Assembly (NCBI GenBank): GCA_036507285.1 | Contig: CM071844.1 | Coordinates: 36,401,898-36,465,897 of the forward strand | Source of the DNA: Trichosanthes cucumerina | Lineage: Eukaryota > Streptophyta > Magnoliopsida > Cucurbitales > Cucurbitaceae | Direction: 5' to 3' | DNA: 64,000 bases | Shown: positions 1 through 11,218 of the stretch, piece by piece | Position numbering within the stretch: the stretch's first letter is position 1 | How the letters are laid out: the number at the start of each line of letters is the position of its first letter | The notes under the pieces: generated by a model | Database searches by the model: none | Seen by the model: only the letters and a program-made list of their open reading frames with translations | What the model was told of the DNA's origin: nothing | Translations under genes and position numbers: made by a program

Positions 1-458
1 ATGATTTGTTTGATCAACTGCAAGGAGCAACAATGTTTTCTAAGATTGACCTGCGGCCAGGGTACCACCAATTGAGAATAAGGGACGAGGATATTCTGAA
101 GCCTGCCTTTAGGTCTAGGTACGGACACTATGGGTTCACGGTGATGTCCTTTGGCTTGACGAATGCCCCAACATCATTTGTGGAGCTAATGAACAAGGTA
201 TTAAAGGAGTTTTTAGACACCTTTGTGATCGTCTTCATCGACGATATTTTAGTGTACTCCAAGTTAGAGGAGGAGCATGAAGTTCTTTTGACGGAAGTGT
301 TGACAGCTTTGAGGACCAACAAGTTGTATGCGAAATTCTCCAAGTGTGAGTTCTGGTTGCAGCAGGTACCCTTCCTAAGACATGTGGTGTCTAAAGAAGG
401 TGTAGCAGTGGATCCTACCAAGGTTGAGGATGTGAGGGATTGGCCTCACCATAAGACT
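1..458 (+). pseudogene. Gypsy A reverse transcriptase, middle portion
   Basis: From position 6 the frame encodes Ty3/gypsy RT. It has the motif A region (FSKIDLRPGYHQLRI), the motif B-like segment (MSFGLTNAPTSF), the catalytic FIDD box in VIVFIDDILVYS, and the thumb/connection start (KLYAKFSKCEFWL, then HVVSKEGV). RT copies the element RNA to DNA in cytoplasmic particles. The frame is open until it is cut by the copia LTR at 459, inside the segment corresponding to DWPRPKT of element C; here it reads DWPHHKT. The continuation is at 10233. The start of the RT and all upstream domains are outside the window. Confidence 0.93.
454..458. repeat. Target site duplication AGACT (left copy; right copy 10228-10232)
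   Basis: AGACT directly precedes the 5' LTR and directly follows the 3' LTR terminal CA. Removing the element and one copy restores the gypsy A frame (DWPHHKT then VSKV), which fixes the insertion point to the base. Confidence 0.97.
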
Positions 459-2218
459 TGTTGGGATTTTTGTCCTAATCTCATGTTTGTAATATATTGT
501 TTGAAATTAATAAGAGTTATTCATTTCATCATTTTGTGTCTCGCAATATTTATAAACTTTTACAATAAACTAAGCTCCAGGGTCATTTATGAGAGAACTA
601 GAACTTGAACGGTGTGTAATGGACACACAAGGAGGATCATGTTCGAGTTAATGACCCGAACGGTCTACAGTATATGGATACGGTTGGAGACCTAATCGTG
701 GATACACTGTGGATGCGGCCCGCTTTGTATTAGATACAAACGAGGTGATCTGACTCGTTCATGTGGTTGACATGCGAGTGGGGGCATCCTGCAATGAGAT
801 TGTACAAGACCGACCGTGAATTATTAGACCTACCGATGTAACACCGCTGATGTGAAGGGACTAATAACTTCGTGAGATGACCATTAGTGACTCGACACGA
901 ATCCCGAGCGTGTTATGGACTCCTCGTCTGCGCGGGGTGTCCTTTGACTAGTACGGTGAGGGTGGTCACGCCATCGCCCAATATGCCTATCTTCTCGTGG
1001 ACGAACCAAGTAGGGAGCTGGGAACTTAACTACGCGAGATGGAATTCACTCGCTCCCCGCCTTTAGGGAAACTAGAGGATTGTTCCCTTAAGTCTTCGTC
1101 TCGTGGCTTGGACAACGCGCCCACCTTCTCACTTGCCCAAGAAGGGTGTTGTGTATGGTTGGACCATCACAATATGTTGTTCATTAGAGGAGCAAAGGGG
1201 ACTTAAGGAACAAGAGGTAGACACAATGGTAAAAGGTAATTTGACCCACTGTGTCTCACGAACAACCCGTGAAGGGTCGACTCATGGGCATTGGTTATAT
1301 CGGTGGACACGTAATATTCGCAGACCGACGGGAGTGCAAACTACGGGCTATAGTGGAGTGTTACCGTAGCTAATGAATGTTGGTTAACCGGGTCAAAGAG
1401 TTTGACAGTTAATCTCGAATCATTGGAGCCCGCCATCGTAGGTCCATTAGGTCCCTCGCTTGGCTCAATCTGGGTTAAAAGAAGGGTTAATGTTTTGGTA
1501 TGAAATTGAAGTGTTCAATTTCACTTTAATGGCATTTATGTCATTTATATAAGACATGAATGATATAATATATAGTTTAATGTGAATGAGATTCATAATA
1601 AACTATAGGTTAGCCTAATTGTTGAATTAGGGCTAATTGGAGAAATTAATTGAGAGAAATTAAATTGGATGTGATCCAATTTAATTAATCCACAATTATT
1701 GCAAATGAGATTTGCAATATGAGATATGAGATATTTTATATTATGTGGTTATGCAAATGAGATTTGCATAACCTATGGTTGTGGTAAAGTGGTAATTATG
1801 TGGAGATTTTAACTCCATCAATTCGACTATATAAACCCTTCTTGCAAGAAGGAATGCATCTCATTCTCTCATTTTTTTTATTTTCATCAAAGAAGGGAAG
1901 AAGAACTCTCTCCATTCTCTCTCAATTCTCCTCCCTTTCCAAAACAAAAAAGTCCCACCACTTTCCTTCTTCCTAAGGAAGAACAACCGAGAAGGCCGTT
2001 GGCGGTGTTCGTTTTGTACGAGTGAAGCGATCGTAGAGAAGCGCGAAGGGTTCGTGATTTTCTGGAAAGGAGTTCTTGAAGAGGGTCTTCAACAAGTAAG
2101 TTGCTTCATCTTACTGTTTTTCCTTTTCAGCATTTTTTAGCCTTGATCTAAGAGTTAGATCGTTTTAACAAGAACAAGTAGCATAATGATATATGAGCGG
2201 GGATTTTCATTCCCTTCA
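459..2218 (+). repeat. Copia A 5' LTR (1760 bp)
   Basis: TG...CA bounded. It is similar to the 3' LTR at 8441-10227 but with many small indels and about 31 bp missing near the U5 end: the 3' copy has a CCTTGACGATTCG-type segment after GCATAATGATA that is absent here. A TATA box lies at 1828-1835. The following ~380 bp, rich in CTCTCC and GAAGAA, would be the R/U5 leader. Related LTRs are the solo LTR at 32553 and LTRs E, F and G at 58-64 kb. Confidence 0.96.
1828..1835 (+). promoter_or_regulatory. TATA box of the copia A 5' LTR
   Basis: TATATAAA in context GACTATATAAACCC. The matching site in the 3' LTR is at 9815-9822 with the same surroundings, so the motif is retained in both LTRs. Confidence 0.7.
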
Positions 2219-2220
2219 AT

Positions 2221-2238
2221 TGGTATCAGAGTCATTTC
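2221..2238 (+). other. Primer-binding site (iMet tRNA type)
   Basis: TGGTATCAGAG begins two bases after the 5' LTR terminal CA, the usual spacing and sequence for plant elements primed by initiator methionine tRNA. Minus-strand DNA synthesis would start here. Confidence 0.93.
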
Positions 2239-2529
2239 GATGGTTCTTCATTTATGCACTGTTTTTGTTAAAATTAGGTGGGTAAATTGTCTTAATTTCA
2301 TGATATGACTGTTGGTTTGCATAATGGATGTTTCGGTTTTTGGCACTAGAATAGATTTACAATTTATGTTGATGAGATCAATGTAAGGGCCCATTATTTT
2401 TGGACATTTTGTTGTAAATCGAGTTTGTAAGTCCGGGTCGTTCGTGGCAAGAGTTGCTGTGATGAAATCAGAGCGGAAACAGGTAGAAATTCGGTGGAGA
2501 ACAGCAAATAGTTTGTTGTTCTGTCGATG

Positions 2530-2562
2530 GCGTTGAGACGCTGCCTTACGGCGTCTCAACGC
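2530..2562 (+). other. Perfect 12-bp hairpin in the copia A leader
   Basis: GCGTTGAGACGC (2530-2541) and its exact reverse complement GCGTCTCAACGC (2551-2562) flank a 9-base loop. Two self-complementary GCGTTGCAACGC palindromes follow at 2616-2627 and 2667-2678; the second extends to 14 bp. Such structures could act in RNA dimerisation or packaging, but that is inference. Confidence 0.8.
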
Positions 2563-4337
2563 TGTCCTTGCGGACGGAGGCCCTGCTGCACAGCAGCATT
2601 ACAACGCTGGGCGTAGCGTTGCAACGCCGCTGGCATTGAGAACGCAGCTCGACGCTGGAGGCGACAGCGTTGCAACGCTACACACGTTGGGGAGCAGTTG
2701 CTGGAGGCGGTTTCGCGAGACGTGGGAGTTAATTCGTAGTGGGCAGCAGTTTTATTCATTTTTTTAATTAATTTATGTTTTATAAAATGTAATTTATTTA
2801 TTTATTTAATTATTTTATTAAATAATATTAATATATATATTATATTAATGTTATTTAATTTAATAATTGCCCCTAGGTGCCAAAAATCGGTCCATTTTTG
2901 CTGTTTAATTATTTTATGCATGAGATGTATATTTTAATTAATTTCTATGTGCATAATGTATGTCATATAAATTTAAAATCCCACCTTAGGTTAAACATTT
3001 TATGCATCATTTTTATATTATAAGAGTTATAATATATATATGCATGATAGGATTATATTATAAGAGTTATAATATAATGTATGCATGTTTTAATTTATTT
3101 AAATATAAGTGTTATATTTTTTAAATTAAAAGCATGCTCATGCATTTAATTCATGTGATGAATGTATGTTATAGTATAGTATTATTCATGTGATGGATGA
3201 TCAAGCACTATAATATAGAAATCCATGCAACCTAAGTTAATTATTAGTTTTAAAGAGTTTAGAACTTGAATAATTAGACTTAGTTTTTCTATTTTCTAAT
3301 AAGATTAGAAATTAGGAAATCAAAGATAACCTTTGAATGGAGACTGATAAGTAACTCTGTCTAAGGAAGGTTTTGTCTAAGGCTGGGTATTTAAGTTGAC
3401 GTTTGCAGAACACCCCTACCTGGAAACCGACCTGGGAGTGAATTCGGTCTGGAGATTCTTAGGTTATATTCTCGTGAGTGTCGTTAATTAAGAGTTAATT
3501 AATTTACTCACATAGACCTAAGTTAATAATGTGATTTTAAACTTAGGCTAATACCATATAATAGTTATATTGGTAGACTTAGGTAAATTTTAGCCGGTTT
3601 ATCTAGGTCAATCCCTATTAAAATTAAAGTGCTGAGTGGGAGGAAATATAGTGTATGAGATACATTTGAATTTCCAACCACAAATCTCCTTTAAGTCCGC
3701 ACAGTGAGATCTATACTCGGCCTCGTGGCGAAAATGGGAGCGTCCCCCTTCGAGTGGCATTTGTATAGGTCAATATCATCGTGGATGGAGGAGTACTTAT
3801 TGTGAGTGGGAGCGAAACTTGTGAAAATGAGACCCACGGTCTCTTCTTTCGATTCACACCGTGAGACGCCTATGATCTGCCTGCTAGTTTGGCCTGGACC
3901 AGACAATCCCTTCGGAGGGCTTGATCATGGGAGTCTAACACCGTGAATTCCCGAAAGGGATACTGATTTCTCGGTTGGTTTTCCTTCTTGGTTCACCCTT
4001 CGGTGGCTATTGTTTGACGGATGCTTGGAAACTTAAAGATTGAGGGTGACACTCACGCACTTCGTTAAGTGTTAATGAATTCGACCGAACAATGGTAATT
4101 GGACGCCTAATGGAATAAGAGTTATTCTGGGATTAGGGTCTGATCGAAAAAGTCTCGTCCTAGAGGAGGAGTGTTCTGTTCACCCTTCGGTGGCGGTCAT
4201 TCTAAACCTTTAGGGTATCATTGCAAAATTTTGAATGACCTAGGGATCATGAAACAATTTTGCTAAAACTTGATTGGATTTCAAAAAAGTTTTTTTTTGC
4301 GAGACTAATACAAAGTTTTTTATTTTTCAGCTAAAAA

Positions 4338-5204
4338 TGTCTAGCGGAATAATAGCATTACTCGCATACCGATAAGTTAGTGGGAGATAATTACCAAAGT
4401 TGGAAAAACAACATTAACACAATTTTGGTAACTGACGACATAAAGTTCGTGTTGTCTGAGGAGTGTCCTCAGATGCTGGGCTCGACCGCGTCGCGAAGTG
4501 TTCGCGATGCGTACGATCTCTGGATCCGGGCCAATGAAAAGGCCAAGGTCTACATAATTGCCAGCATGTCTGATGTCTTGGCAAAGAAGCATGAGCTGAT
4601 GGTTTCCGCTAAGGAGATCATGGAGTCCTTGCAGGAAATGTTTGGACAACAGTCTTTTCAAGTTCGGCATGACTCGCTCAAATACGTCTTCAACGCACGG
4701 ATGAAAGAGAGGTCGTCTGTCCGTGAACATGTTCTAGTCATGATGACCCACTTTAATCTGGCCGAGATGAACGGGACTTCGATCGACGAGTCGAGCCAGG
4801 TCAGTTTTATTTTGGAAACTCTTTCGAAGAGTTTCCTTCATTCAGAGCAATGTCATATGAACAAAATTAGCTACACTCGACTACCCTCCTCAATGAGCTA
4901 CAGATTTCCAATCCTTGAACAGTTCAAGGAATCGAGGCAAATGTTGCCTACACAGTGTCTTATCACGGGGTTCAACCGCTGGGACGAAACTCGTTGCTCC
5001 TTCACGCCCGAAAGGGAAGAAGAGGATGAAGAGGGGGTAAAATCGATCGAGTTGCCGCCCGGAAGGGCAAGAAAGGTCAAGGACGTTGCGAGAGAGAAAG
5101 GAAAGTGTTTTCACCGCAATGGGGGCGGACATCGAAGAGAAAGCTGTCCCAAATTCTTGGCCGAGAGGAAGAATCAAGGTAAATGTGATTTACTTGTGAT
5201 GTAA
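4338..5204 (+). pseudogene. Copia A gag (capsid/nucleocapsid)
   Basis: A likely original start is ATG at 4338 (MSSGIIALLA), but this frame hits a stop almost at once. The continuous copia Gag text starts near 4380 (GDNYQSWKNNINTILVTDD) and runs about 270 residues. It contains the UBN2-type segment (DAYDLWIRANEKAKVYIIAS, then LQEMFGQQSFQVRHDSLKY). Near 5103-5150 there is a zinc-knuckle relic, CFHRNGGGH...CPKF, in which the second cysteine of the CX2C pair is arginine. Gag forms the virus-like particle around element RNA. The early frameshift and lost cysteine mark it as defective as read. Confidence 0.88.
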
Positions 5205-6636
5205 ACATGTTTAGTGGAGAGTAGTGACTCACTGCTCGATATTGGATTCGGGGCCCTAACCACGCTTGTTCTTCTTTTGTGATTGATTCTGGCACCGGCT
5301 GCGAGAGAGGGTGAGGTGACTCTACGGGTTGGATCCGGGAGCTTGTCTCTCACTGCGAATGATCGGCACAGTGAACCTACACTTTGGCGGGAAGTACTTA
5401 TTGTTGGACAATTTGTCCATAGTTCCAGGGTTTACTAGAAACCTTGTTTCCATTTCCTGCTTAATTAAACATTGGATTTCTGTTTCTTTTGAATTGAATA
5501 AAGCGTTTATTTCTTTCAAAGGGAATGTTATTTGTTCAGCTTCACTCGAACATAATCAGTATGTTTTGAAACCTAATTCGGTCAAAAGTGTTTTGAATAT
5601 CGAATTGTTTAAAATCAGAGAAACACGAACTAAGAAAGCAAAAGTTTCTCCAAAAGAAAATGCCCATCTTTGGCATCTACGGTTAGGCCACATTAATCTC
5701 AATAGGATTGAGAAACTAGTGAAGAGTGGACTTCTAAACGAGTTGGAAGAAAACTCTTTGTCGGTGTGTGAGTCGTGCCTTGAGGGCAAGATGACCAAAC
5801 ATCCTTTTAGTGGAAAAGGATATAGAGCCAAAGAGCCTCTTGAGTTAGTACATTCTGACCTCTGTGGTCCGATGAATGTTAAAGCTCGGGGCGGTTATGA
5901 GTATTTCCTGTCTTTCATAGACGATTACTCCAGATATGGGTATATTTACCTAATGCACAAGAAGTCTAAAACTCTTGAAAAGTTCAAGGAGTACAAGACT
6001 GAGGTTGAGAACCTCTTAGGTAAATCGCTTAAAACACTTCGATCGGATCGAGGTGGAGAGTACATGGACACCGAATTCCGTGACTATATGATAGAACACT
6101 TTAATTACGCCCCAACTCTCGTGCCTGGTATGCCACAGCAGAATGGTGTGTCGGAGAGGAGAAACAAAACCTTGTTGGACATGGTTCGGTCGATGATGAG
6201 CTTTGCTCGTCTCTCTGATTCTTTTTGGGGGTACGCAGTGGAGACTGCGGTTTATATTTTGAACAATGTTCCGTCGAAGAGTGTTTGTGAAACACCTTTC
6301 GAGCTCTGGGGTGGAAGTAAAAGCAGTTTACATCACTTTGGAATTTGGGAATGCCTGACCCACGTGTTGGTGTCAAACCCGAAAACGTTGGAACCCCGTT
6401 CGAAATTGTGCCTATTCGTAGGTTACTCTAAAGAGACTATGGGTGGTCTGTTTTACGATCCTAAGGAAAATAGGGTGCTTGTGTCGACAAACGCCACTTT
6501 CCTAGAGGAAGACCACGTCAGGGATCATTTACCAAGGTGTAAAATTGTGTTAAATGAAATGGACAAGATGAAAGAAGAGTTCTTTGATGGGGCTAGTACG
6601 TCAACAAGTGTTGTTGATCCTAGCACGCCTAGTTAA
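5205..6636 (+). pseudogene. Copia A protease and integrase
   Basis: A protease relic at about 5239-5253 reads ILDSG, the aspartic protease active-site motif, out of frame with what follows. From 5329 one frame of 435 codons gives the protease end (LLDNLSIVPGFTRNLVS), the GAG-pre-integrase zinc site (HLWHLRLGH...CESCLEGK) and the integrase core. Its catalytic residues are visible as D in HSDLCGPM, D in RSDRGGEY and E in NGVSERRN, followed by the FWGYAVETAVYILNNVPSK block. Integrase inserts element DNA into the host genome. A stop at 6634-6636 ends the frame before RT, where intact copia elements usually have one long gag-pol frame. Confidence 0.9.
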
Positions 6637-8095
6637 ATCTGCTCCCAAGAGTTGGAAATGCCTCGACGTAGTGGGAGGATCGTGAGACGTTCCGATCGCT
6701 ACATGGGTTTAAATTGAAACCTCGCTTGTCGCTCCCGATGATGATCAGAGAGGATCCATTGACCTATGATCGTGCAATGGTTGATGTTGACAAAGACGAG
6801 TGGATTAAAGCTATGGACCAGAAATGGAGTCTATGTACTTCAATTCTGTATGGGAGCTTGTGGATCAACCGGATGGGGTAAAACCTATTGGTTGCAAATG
6901 GATCTACAAGCGTAAACGTGGCGTAGATGGGAAGGTGCAGACCTTCAAGGCCCGACTAGTGGCAAAGGGTTTTACCCAGGTTGAAGGGGTTGACTATGAG
7001 GAGACCTTTTCACCTTTTGCCATGGTAAAGTTGATCAGGATCCTTCTGGTCATTGCCACGTATTATGACTACGAGGTATGACAGATGGACGTCAAGACAG
7101 TCTTTTTGAATGGCAAACTTGATGAGACCATCTACATGGACCAACCCGAAGGGTTCATTGCCCAAGGCCAAGAGCAAAAGGTTTTTCGGCTTCATAGGTC
7201 CATTTATGGGCTGAAACAAGCTTCGAGGTCTTGGAATATAAGGTTTGATAAGGTCATCAAATCTTATGGCTTTGATCAAAATGTCGACGAGCCTTCTGTC
7301 TACAAGAAAATCGTTGACAAAACTGTCGCATTTTTTGTGTTGTATGTGGACGATATTGTTCTCATTGGGAATGAGGTAGAATTTCTTACTGACGCTAAGA
7401 AGTGGCTAGCTTCGCAATTCCAAATGAAAGATTTGGGAGAAGCTCAGTATGTTCTAGGTATCCAGATTGTCCGGAACTGGAAGAACATAACGCTAGCCTT
7501 GTCTCAGGCATCTTATATTGACAAGATGTTGTCTAGATATAAGATACAGAACTCCAAGAAGGGCTTGCTGCCTTTCAGGCATGGGGTTCACTTTTCTAAG
7601 GATCAGTGCCCTAAGACTCCTCAAGATGTTGAGGATATGAGACGGATTCCATATGCTTCAGCTGTAGGGAGCCTGATGTATGCCATGCTGTGTACTAGGC
7701 CCGACATCTGTTATGCAGTAGAACTTGTCAGTAGATATCAGTCCAATCAAGGATTAGATCACTGGACATCCGTAAAGGCAATCCTCAAGTATCTTAGGAG
7801 AACGAGGAACTACAACTTAGTGTATGGTAGTGGGGATTTGATCCTTACGGGATACACAGATTCTGATTTTCAGACCGATAAGGATTCTAGGAAATCCACT
7901 TCGAGATCAGCCTTCATTCTGAATGGAGGAGTTGTAGTATGGCGAAGCATCATGCGAGGATGCATCGCCGATTCCACTATGGAAGCGAGTATGTTGCGGC
8001 TTGTGAAAGTCGCAAAGGAAGTCGCTTGGCTTAGGAAGTTCATGACATTTGGAAGTTGTTCCAAACATGAACTTGCCGATCACACTCGCTCGTGA
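6637..8095 (+). pseudogene. Copia A reverse transcriptase and RNase H
   Basis: RT text begins around 6740 and is clear from 6824 (VWELVDQPDGVKPIGCKWIY, then KARLVAKGFTQ). A TGA at 7079-7081 interrupts it where copia RTs normally have tryptophan (YDYEV stop QMDVKTVFLNG). The second half, 7085-8095, has LHRSIYGLKQASRSW, the catalytic box FVLYVDDIVLIG, then RNase H: TRPDICYAVELVSRYQSN, the acidic TGYTDSDFQTDKD and STMEASM. The last ~250 bp before the purine tract continue the C-terminus in shifted frames (VDPFTKALTAKVFEGHLE at about 8239). RT and RNase H copy the RNA and remove the template. The first half is one or two mutations from open. Confidence 0.92.
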
Positions 8096-8324
8096 TAACA
8101 AAGGTGCAAAGAGCCAACTCACATGAGCCTCGGAGCCATAAGAGAGGCAAACACATTGAGCGCAAGTATCATCCGACATGATGAGATTGTGCACCGCGAG
8201 ACGTGGCGGTCCACGCAGATAGCGTCGAGCACAACGTAGTTGATCCATTTACAAAGGCCCTCACGGCTAAGGTGTTTGAGGGTCACCTAGAGAGTCTAGG
8301 TCTTCGAGAGCTTCCTGACTAGGG

Positions 8325-8337
8325 CAAGTGGGAGATG
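8325..8337 (+). other. Polypurine tract-like site, distal copy
   Basis: CAAGTGGGAGATG matches the usual plant copia polypurine tract but lies 103 bp before the 3' LTR. A second, weaker site, CAAGTATGAGTT, directly abuts the LTR at 8429-8440. Element E has the same pair with the same spacing (59961-59973 and 59857-59868, minus strand). Confidence 0.75.
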
Positions 8338-8440
8338 TGTAAACGGGTATTCAATGCCCTAGTTTATTGTATTACTTCATTGTAATTTATGTACATTTCA
8401 GAAATGTATTTTCTCCACTAGCTTAGTCCAAGTATGAGTT

Positions 8441-10227
8441 TGTTGGGATTTTTGTCCTAATCTCGTGTTTGTAATATATTGTTTGAAATTAATAAGAGTT
8501 ATTCATTTCATCACTTTGTGTCTCACAATATTTATAAACTTTTCCAGTAAATTAAGCTCCAGGGTCATTTATGAGAGAACTAGAACTTGAACGGTGTGTA
8601 GTGGACACACAAGGAGGATCACGTTCGAGTTAATGATCCGAACGGTCTACAGTATATGGATAGGGTTGGAGACCTAATCCTGGATACACTATGGATGTGG
8701 TCCGCTTTGTATTAGATACAAACGAGGTTATCTGACTCATTCATGTGGTTGACATGCGAGTGGGGGCATCCTGTGCAATGAGATTGTACAATACCGCACC
8801 GTGAATTATTAAACCTACTGATGTAGCACCGTTGACAGTAAGGACTAATAACTTCGTAGATGACCATTAGTGACTCGACCTGAATCCTGAGCGTGTTACG
8901 GACTCGCCCTGCGAGGGTCCGCTTTTAACTAGTACGGGTGAGGGTGGTCACAGTTACTCGCCCAATATGCCTATCTTCTCAGGGACAGAACCAAGTAGGG
9001 AGCTGGGAACTTAACTACGCGAGTTGGAATTCACTCGTTCCCGCCTTTAGAGAAACTAGAGGGGTTGTTCCCTTATGTGCTGTCTTCAGGGCTTGGACAA
9101 CGGGCACCCACCTTCTCACTGGCCCGAGAAGGGTGTTCTGTATGGTTGGACCATCACAATATGTTGTTCATTAGAGGAGCAGTGAGGACTTAAGGAACAA
9201 GAGGTAGACACAGGAATAAAACGGTAATTTGACCTAGCCGTGTCTACGAACAACCTGTGAATGGTCGACTTATGGGCATTGGTTATATCAATGGACACGT
9301 AATATTCTGCACTGACGGGAGTTCAGCTACGGGCTATAGTGGAGTGTTACCGTAGCTAATGAATGTTGGTTAACCCGGTCAAAGAGTTTGACATGTTAAT
9401 CTCGGATCATTGGAGCCCGTCACTGTAGGTCCATTAGGTCCCTCGGTTGGCTCAATCTGGGTTAAAAGAAGGGTTAATGTTTTGGTATGAAATTGAAGTG
9501 TTCAATTTCACTTTAAGGGCATTTATGTCATTTATATGAGATATGAATGATATAATATATAGTTTAATGTGAATGAGATTCATAATAAACTATAGGTTAG
9601 CCTAATTGTTGAATTATTGCTAATTGGAGAAATTAATTGAGAGAAATTAAATTGGATGTGATCCAATTTAATTAATCCACAATTATTGCAAATGAGATTT
9701 GCAATATGAGATATGAGATATCTTATATTATGTGGTTATGCAAATGAGATTTGCATAACCTATGGTTGTGGTAAAGTGGTAATTATGTGGAGATTTTAAC
9801 TCCATCAATTCCACTATATAAACCTTTCTTGCAAGAAGGAATGCATCTCATTCTCTCATTTTTTGATTTTCATCAAAGAAGAGAAGAAGAACTCTCTCCA
9901 TTCTCTCTCAATTCTCCTCCCTTTCCAAAACAAAAAAGTCCCACCACTTTCCTTCTTCCTAAGGAAGAACAACCGAGAAGGTCGTTGGTGGTGTTCGTTT
10001 TGTACGAGAGAAGCAATCGTAGAGAAGCGCGAAGGGTTCGTTATTTTCTGGAAAGGAGTTCTTGAAGAGGGTCTTCAACAAGTAAGTTGCTTCATCTTAC
10101 TGTTTTTCCTTTTTAGCATGTTTTAGCCTAGATCTAAGAGTTAGATCGTTTTAACAAGAACAAGTAGCATAATGATACCTTGACGATTCGATCGCCTTGC
10201 GCAGCGCGGGGATTTTCATTCCCTTCA
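8441..10227 (+). repeat. Copia A 3' LTR (1787 bp)
   Basis: Starts TGTTGGGATTTTTGTCC and ends CCCTTCA, followed by AGACT. The TATA box is at 9815-9822. Short frames starting near 9787 and 9863 lie in the R/U5 leader and are disrupted in the 5' LTR, so I do not call them genes. Confidence 0.96.
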
Positions 10228-10232
10228 AGACT

Positions 10233-11218
10233 GTCTCTAAAGTGCGATGATTTTTGGGTTGGAAGGCTACTACAAAAAATTTGTAAAGAATTTCTCCAAG
10301 ATAGCAACACCCTTGACTCAGTTAACCCAGAAGGGAAATCCCTTCGTGTGGTGTGAGGCTTGTCAAGCGAGTTTTCAGGACCTAAAGCACAGGCTAGTCT
10401 CTGCAGCTGTGCTTGCAGTACCTGATGGTTCAGGATGTTTTGTTGTCTATAGTGATGCCTCCAAGAAAGGTTTGGGTTGTGTGTTGATGTAGAATGAAAA
10501 AGTGATCACCTATGCCTCTCGTCAGTTGAAGGATTATGAGTGGAATTAGCCAACTCATGATTTGGAGTTGGCTGTCGTGGTTTTCGCTCTAAAGATATGG
10601 TGACATTACTTTTATGGAGAAACGATTCAGATGTACACAGACCACAAGAGCATCAAGTATCTTTTTACCCAGAAGGAGTTAAATATGAGACATCATAGAT
10701 GACTAGAGTTGGTAAAGGAGTATGAGGTTGAGATACTGTACCATCCAGGAAAAGCGAATGTTGTCGTTGATGCCCTTAGTAGGAAGGTGGCTCACACCTT
10801 AGACCTGGTAACGAGACAAGTCCCTTTGCGTTCAGAGATGGAACGCGTAGAGATAACAGTTGTGGTGAGTAAGTTCACAACACAACTGAACCAGTTGTCG
10901 ATACGGCCAACCTTGAGACAACGAGTAATTGAGGCTCAACGGGGAGACTCAAGTCTTGAGGACTATTGGCATCATGCAAGAGGTGATCAGGCAAGCGAGT
11001 TTTCGATGACGACAAATGGTGGACTACTGTTTAGGGGACGGTTGTGTGTTCCTGATGATAGTAGTCTCAAGGAGGAGATTTTGGCTGATGCTCAAAGTTC
11101 TCCTTTTTCAGTGCATCCAGGAAGCACTAAGATGTACCAGGACTTGAAATCATTCTACTGGTGGCGTGGAATGCAAAAAGATGTCGCAGAGTTTGTCAAT
11201 AGGTGTTTAGTGTGCCAA
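10233..11218 (+). pseudogene. Gypsy A RT end, RNase H and integrase zinc finger
   Basis: Continuation of 1-458. Text includes GYYKKFVKNFSKIATPLTQL, FVWCEACQASFQDLK, the RNase H start VVYSDASKKGLGCVLM, TDHKSIKYLFTQKELN, YHPGKANVVVDALSRK, and the integrase HHCC region ending SFYWWRGMQKDVAEFVNRCLVCQ. In-frame stops fall where element C has Gln, Trp or Arg: TAG after GCVLM (about 10490), TAG in the NYPTHD segment (about 10547), TGA after LKIW (about 10600) and TGA in RHHR-LEL (about 10699). All fit C-to-T or G-to-A changes. The reading is cut at the second cysteine pair by element B at 11219. Confidence 0.92.
11214..11218. repeat. Target site duplication GCCAA (right copy 21312-21316)
   Basis: GCCAA flanks both outer LTR ends. 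Joining the flanks restores the gypsy A frame CLVCQ then HVK of the integrase zinc finger region. Confidence 0.97.

Larger units (their letters stand above)
2219..4337 (+). other. Long non-coding leader of copia A
   Basis: About 2.1 kb between the primer site and gag has no copia protein domain in any frame. It has a GC-rich palindrome block (2523-2690), an AT-rich stretch (about 2760-3350), and a mixed stretch (about 3350-4330) in which a phrase close to TTCGGTGG recurs. The small open frames here are short and unsupported. Long leaders occur in some plant copia lineages; the role here is unknown. Confidence 0.8.
459..10227 (+). mobile_element. Full-length Ty1/copia element inserted in gypsy A
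   Basis: Two LTRs (459-2218 and 8441-10227) both start TGTTGGGATTTTTGTCC and end CATTCCCTTCA. The element is flanked by the 5-bp duplication AGACT at 454-458 and 10228-10232. A TGGTATCAGAG primer site follows the 5' LTR and a purine tract precedes the 3' LTR. Domain order gag, protease, integrase, RT, RNase H is the copia order. The internal region is unusual in having a 2.1-kb leader before gag. Frameshifts and stops in gag, protease and RT make it non-autonomous as read, although some breaks may be sequence errors. Confidence 0.97.

Noticed and set aside
9787..10126. Two overlapping frames in the copia A 3' LTR
   Set aside because: Leader region of the LTR; not open in the 5' LTR.
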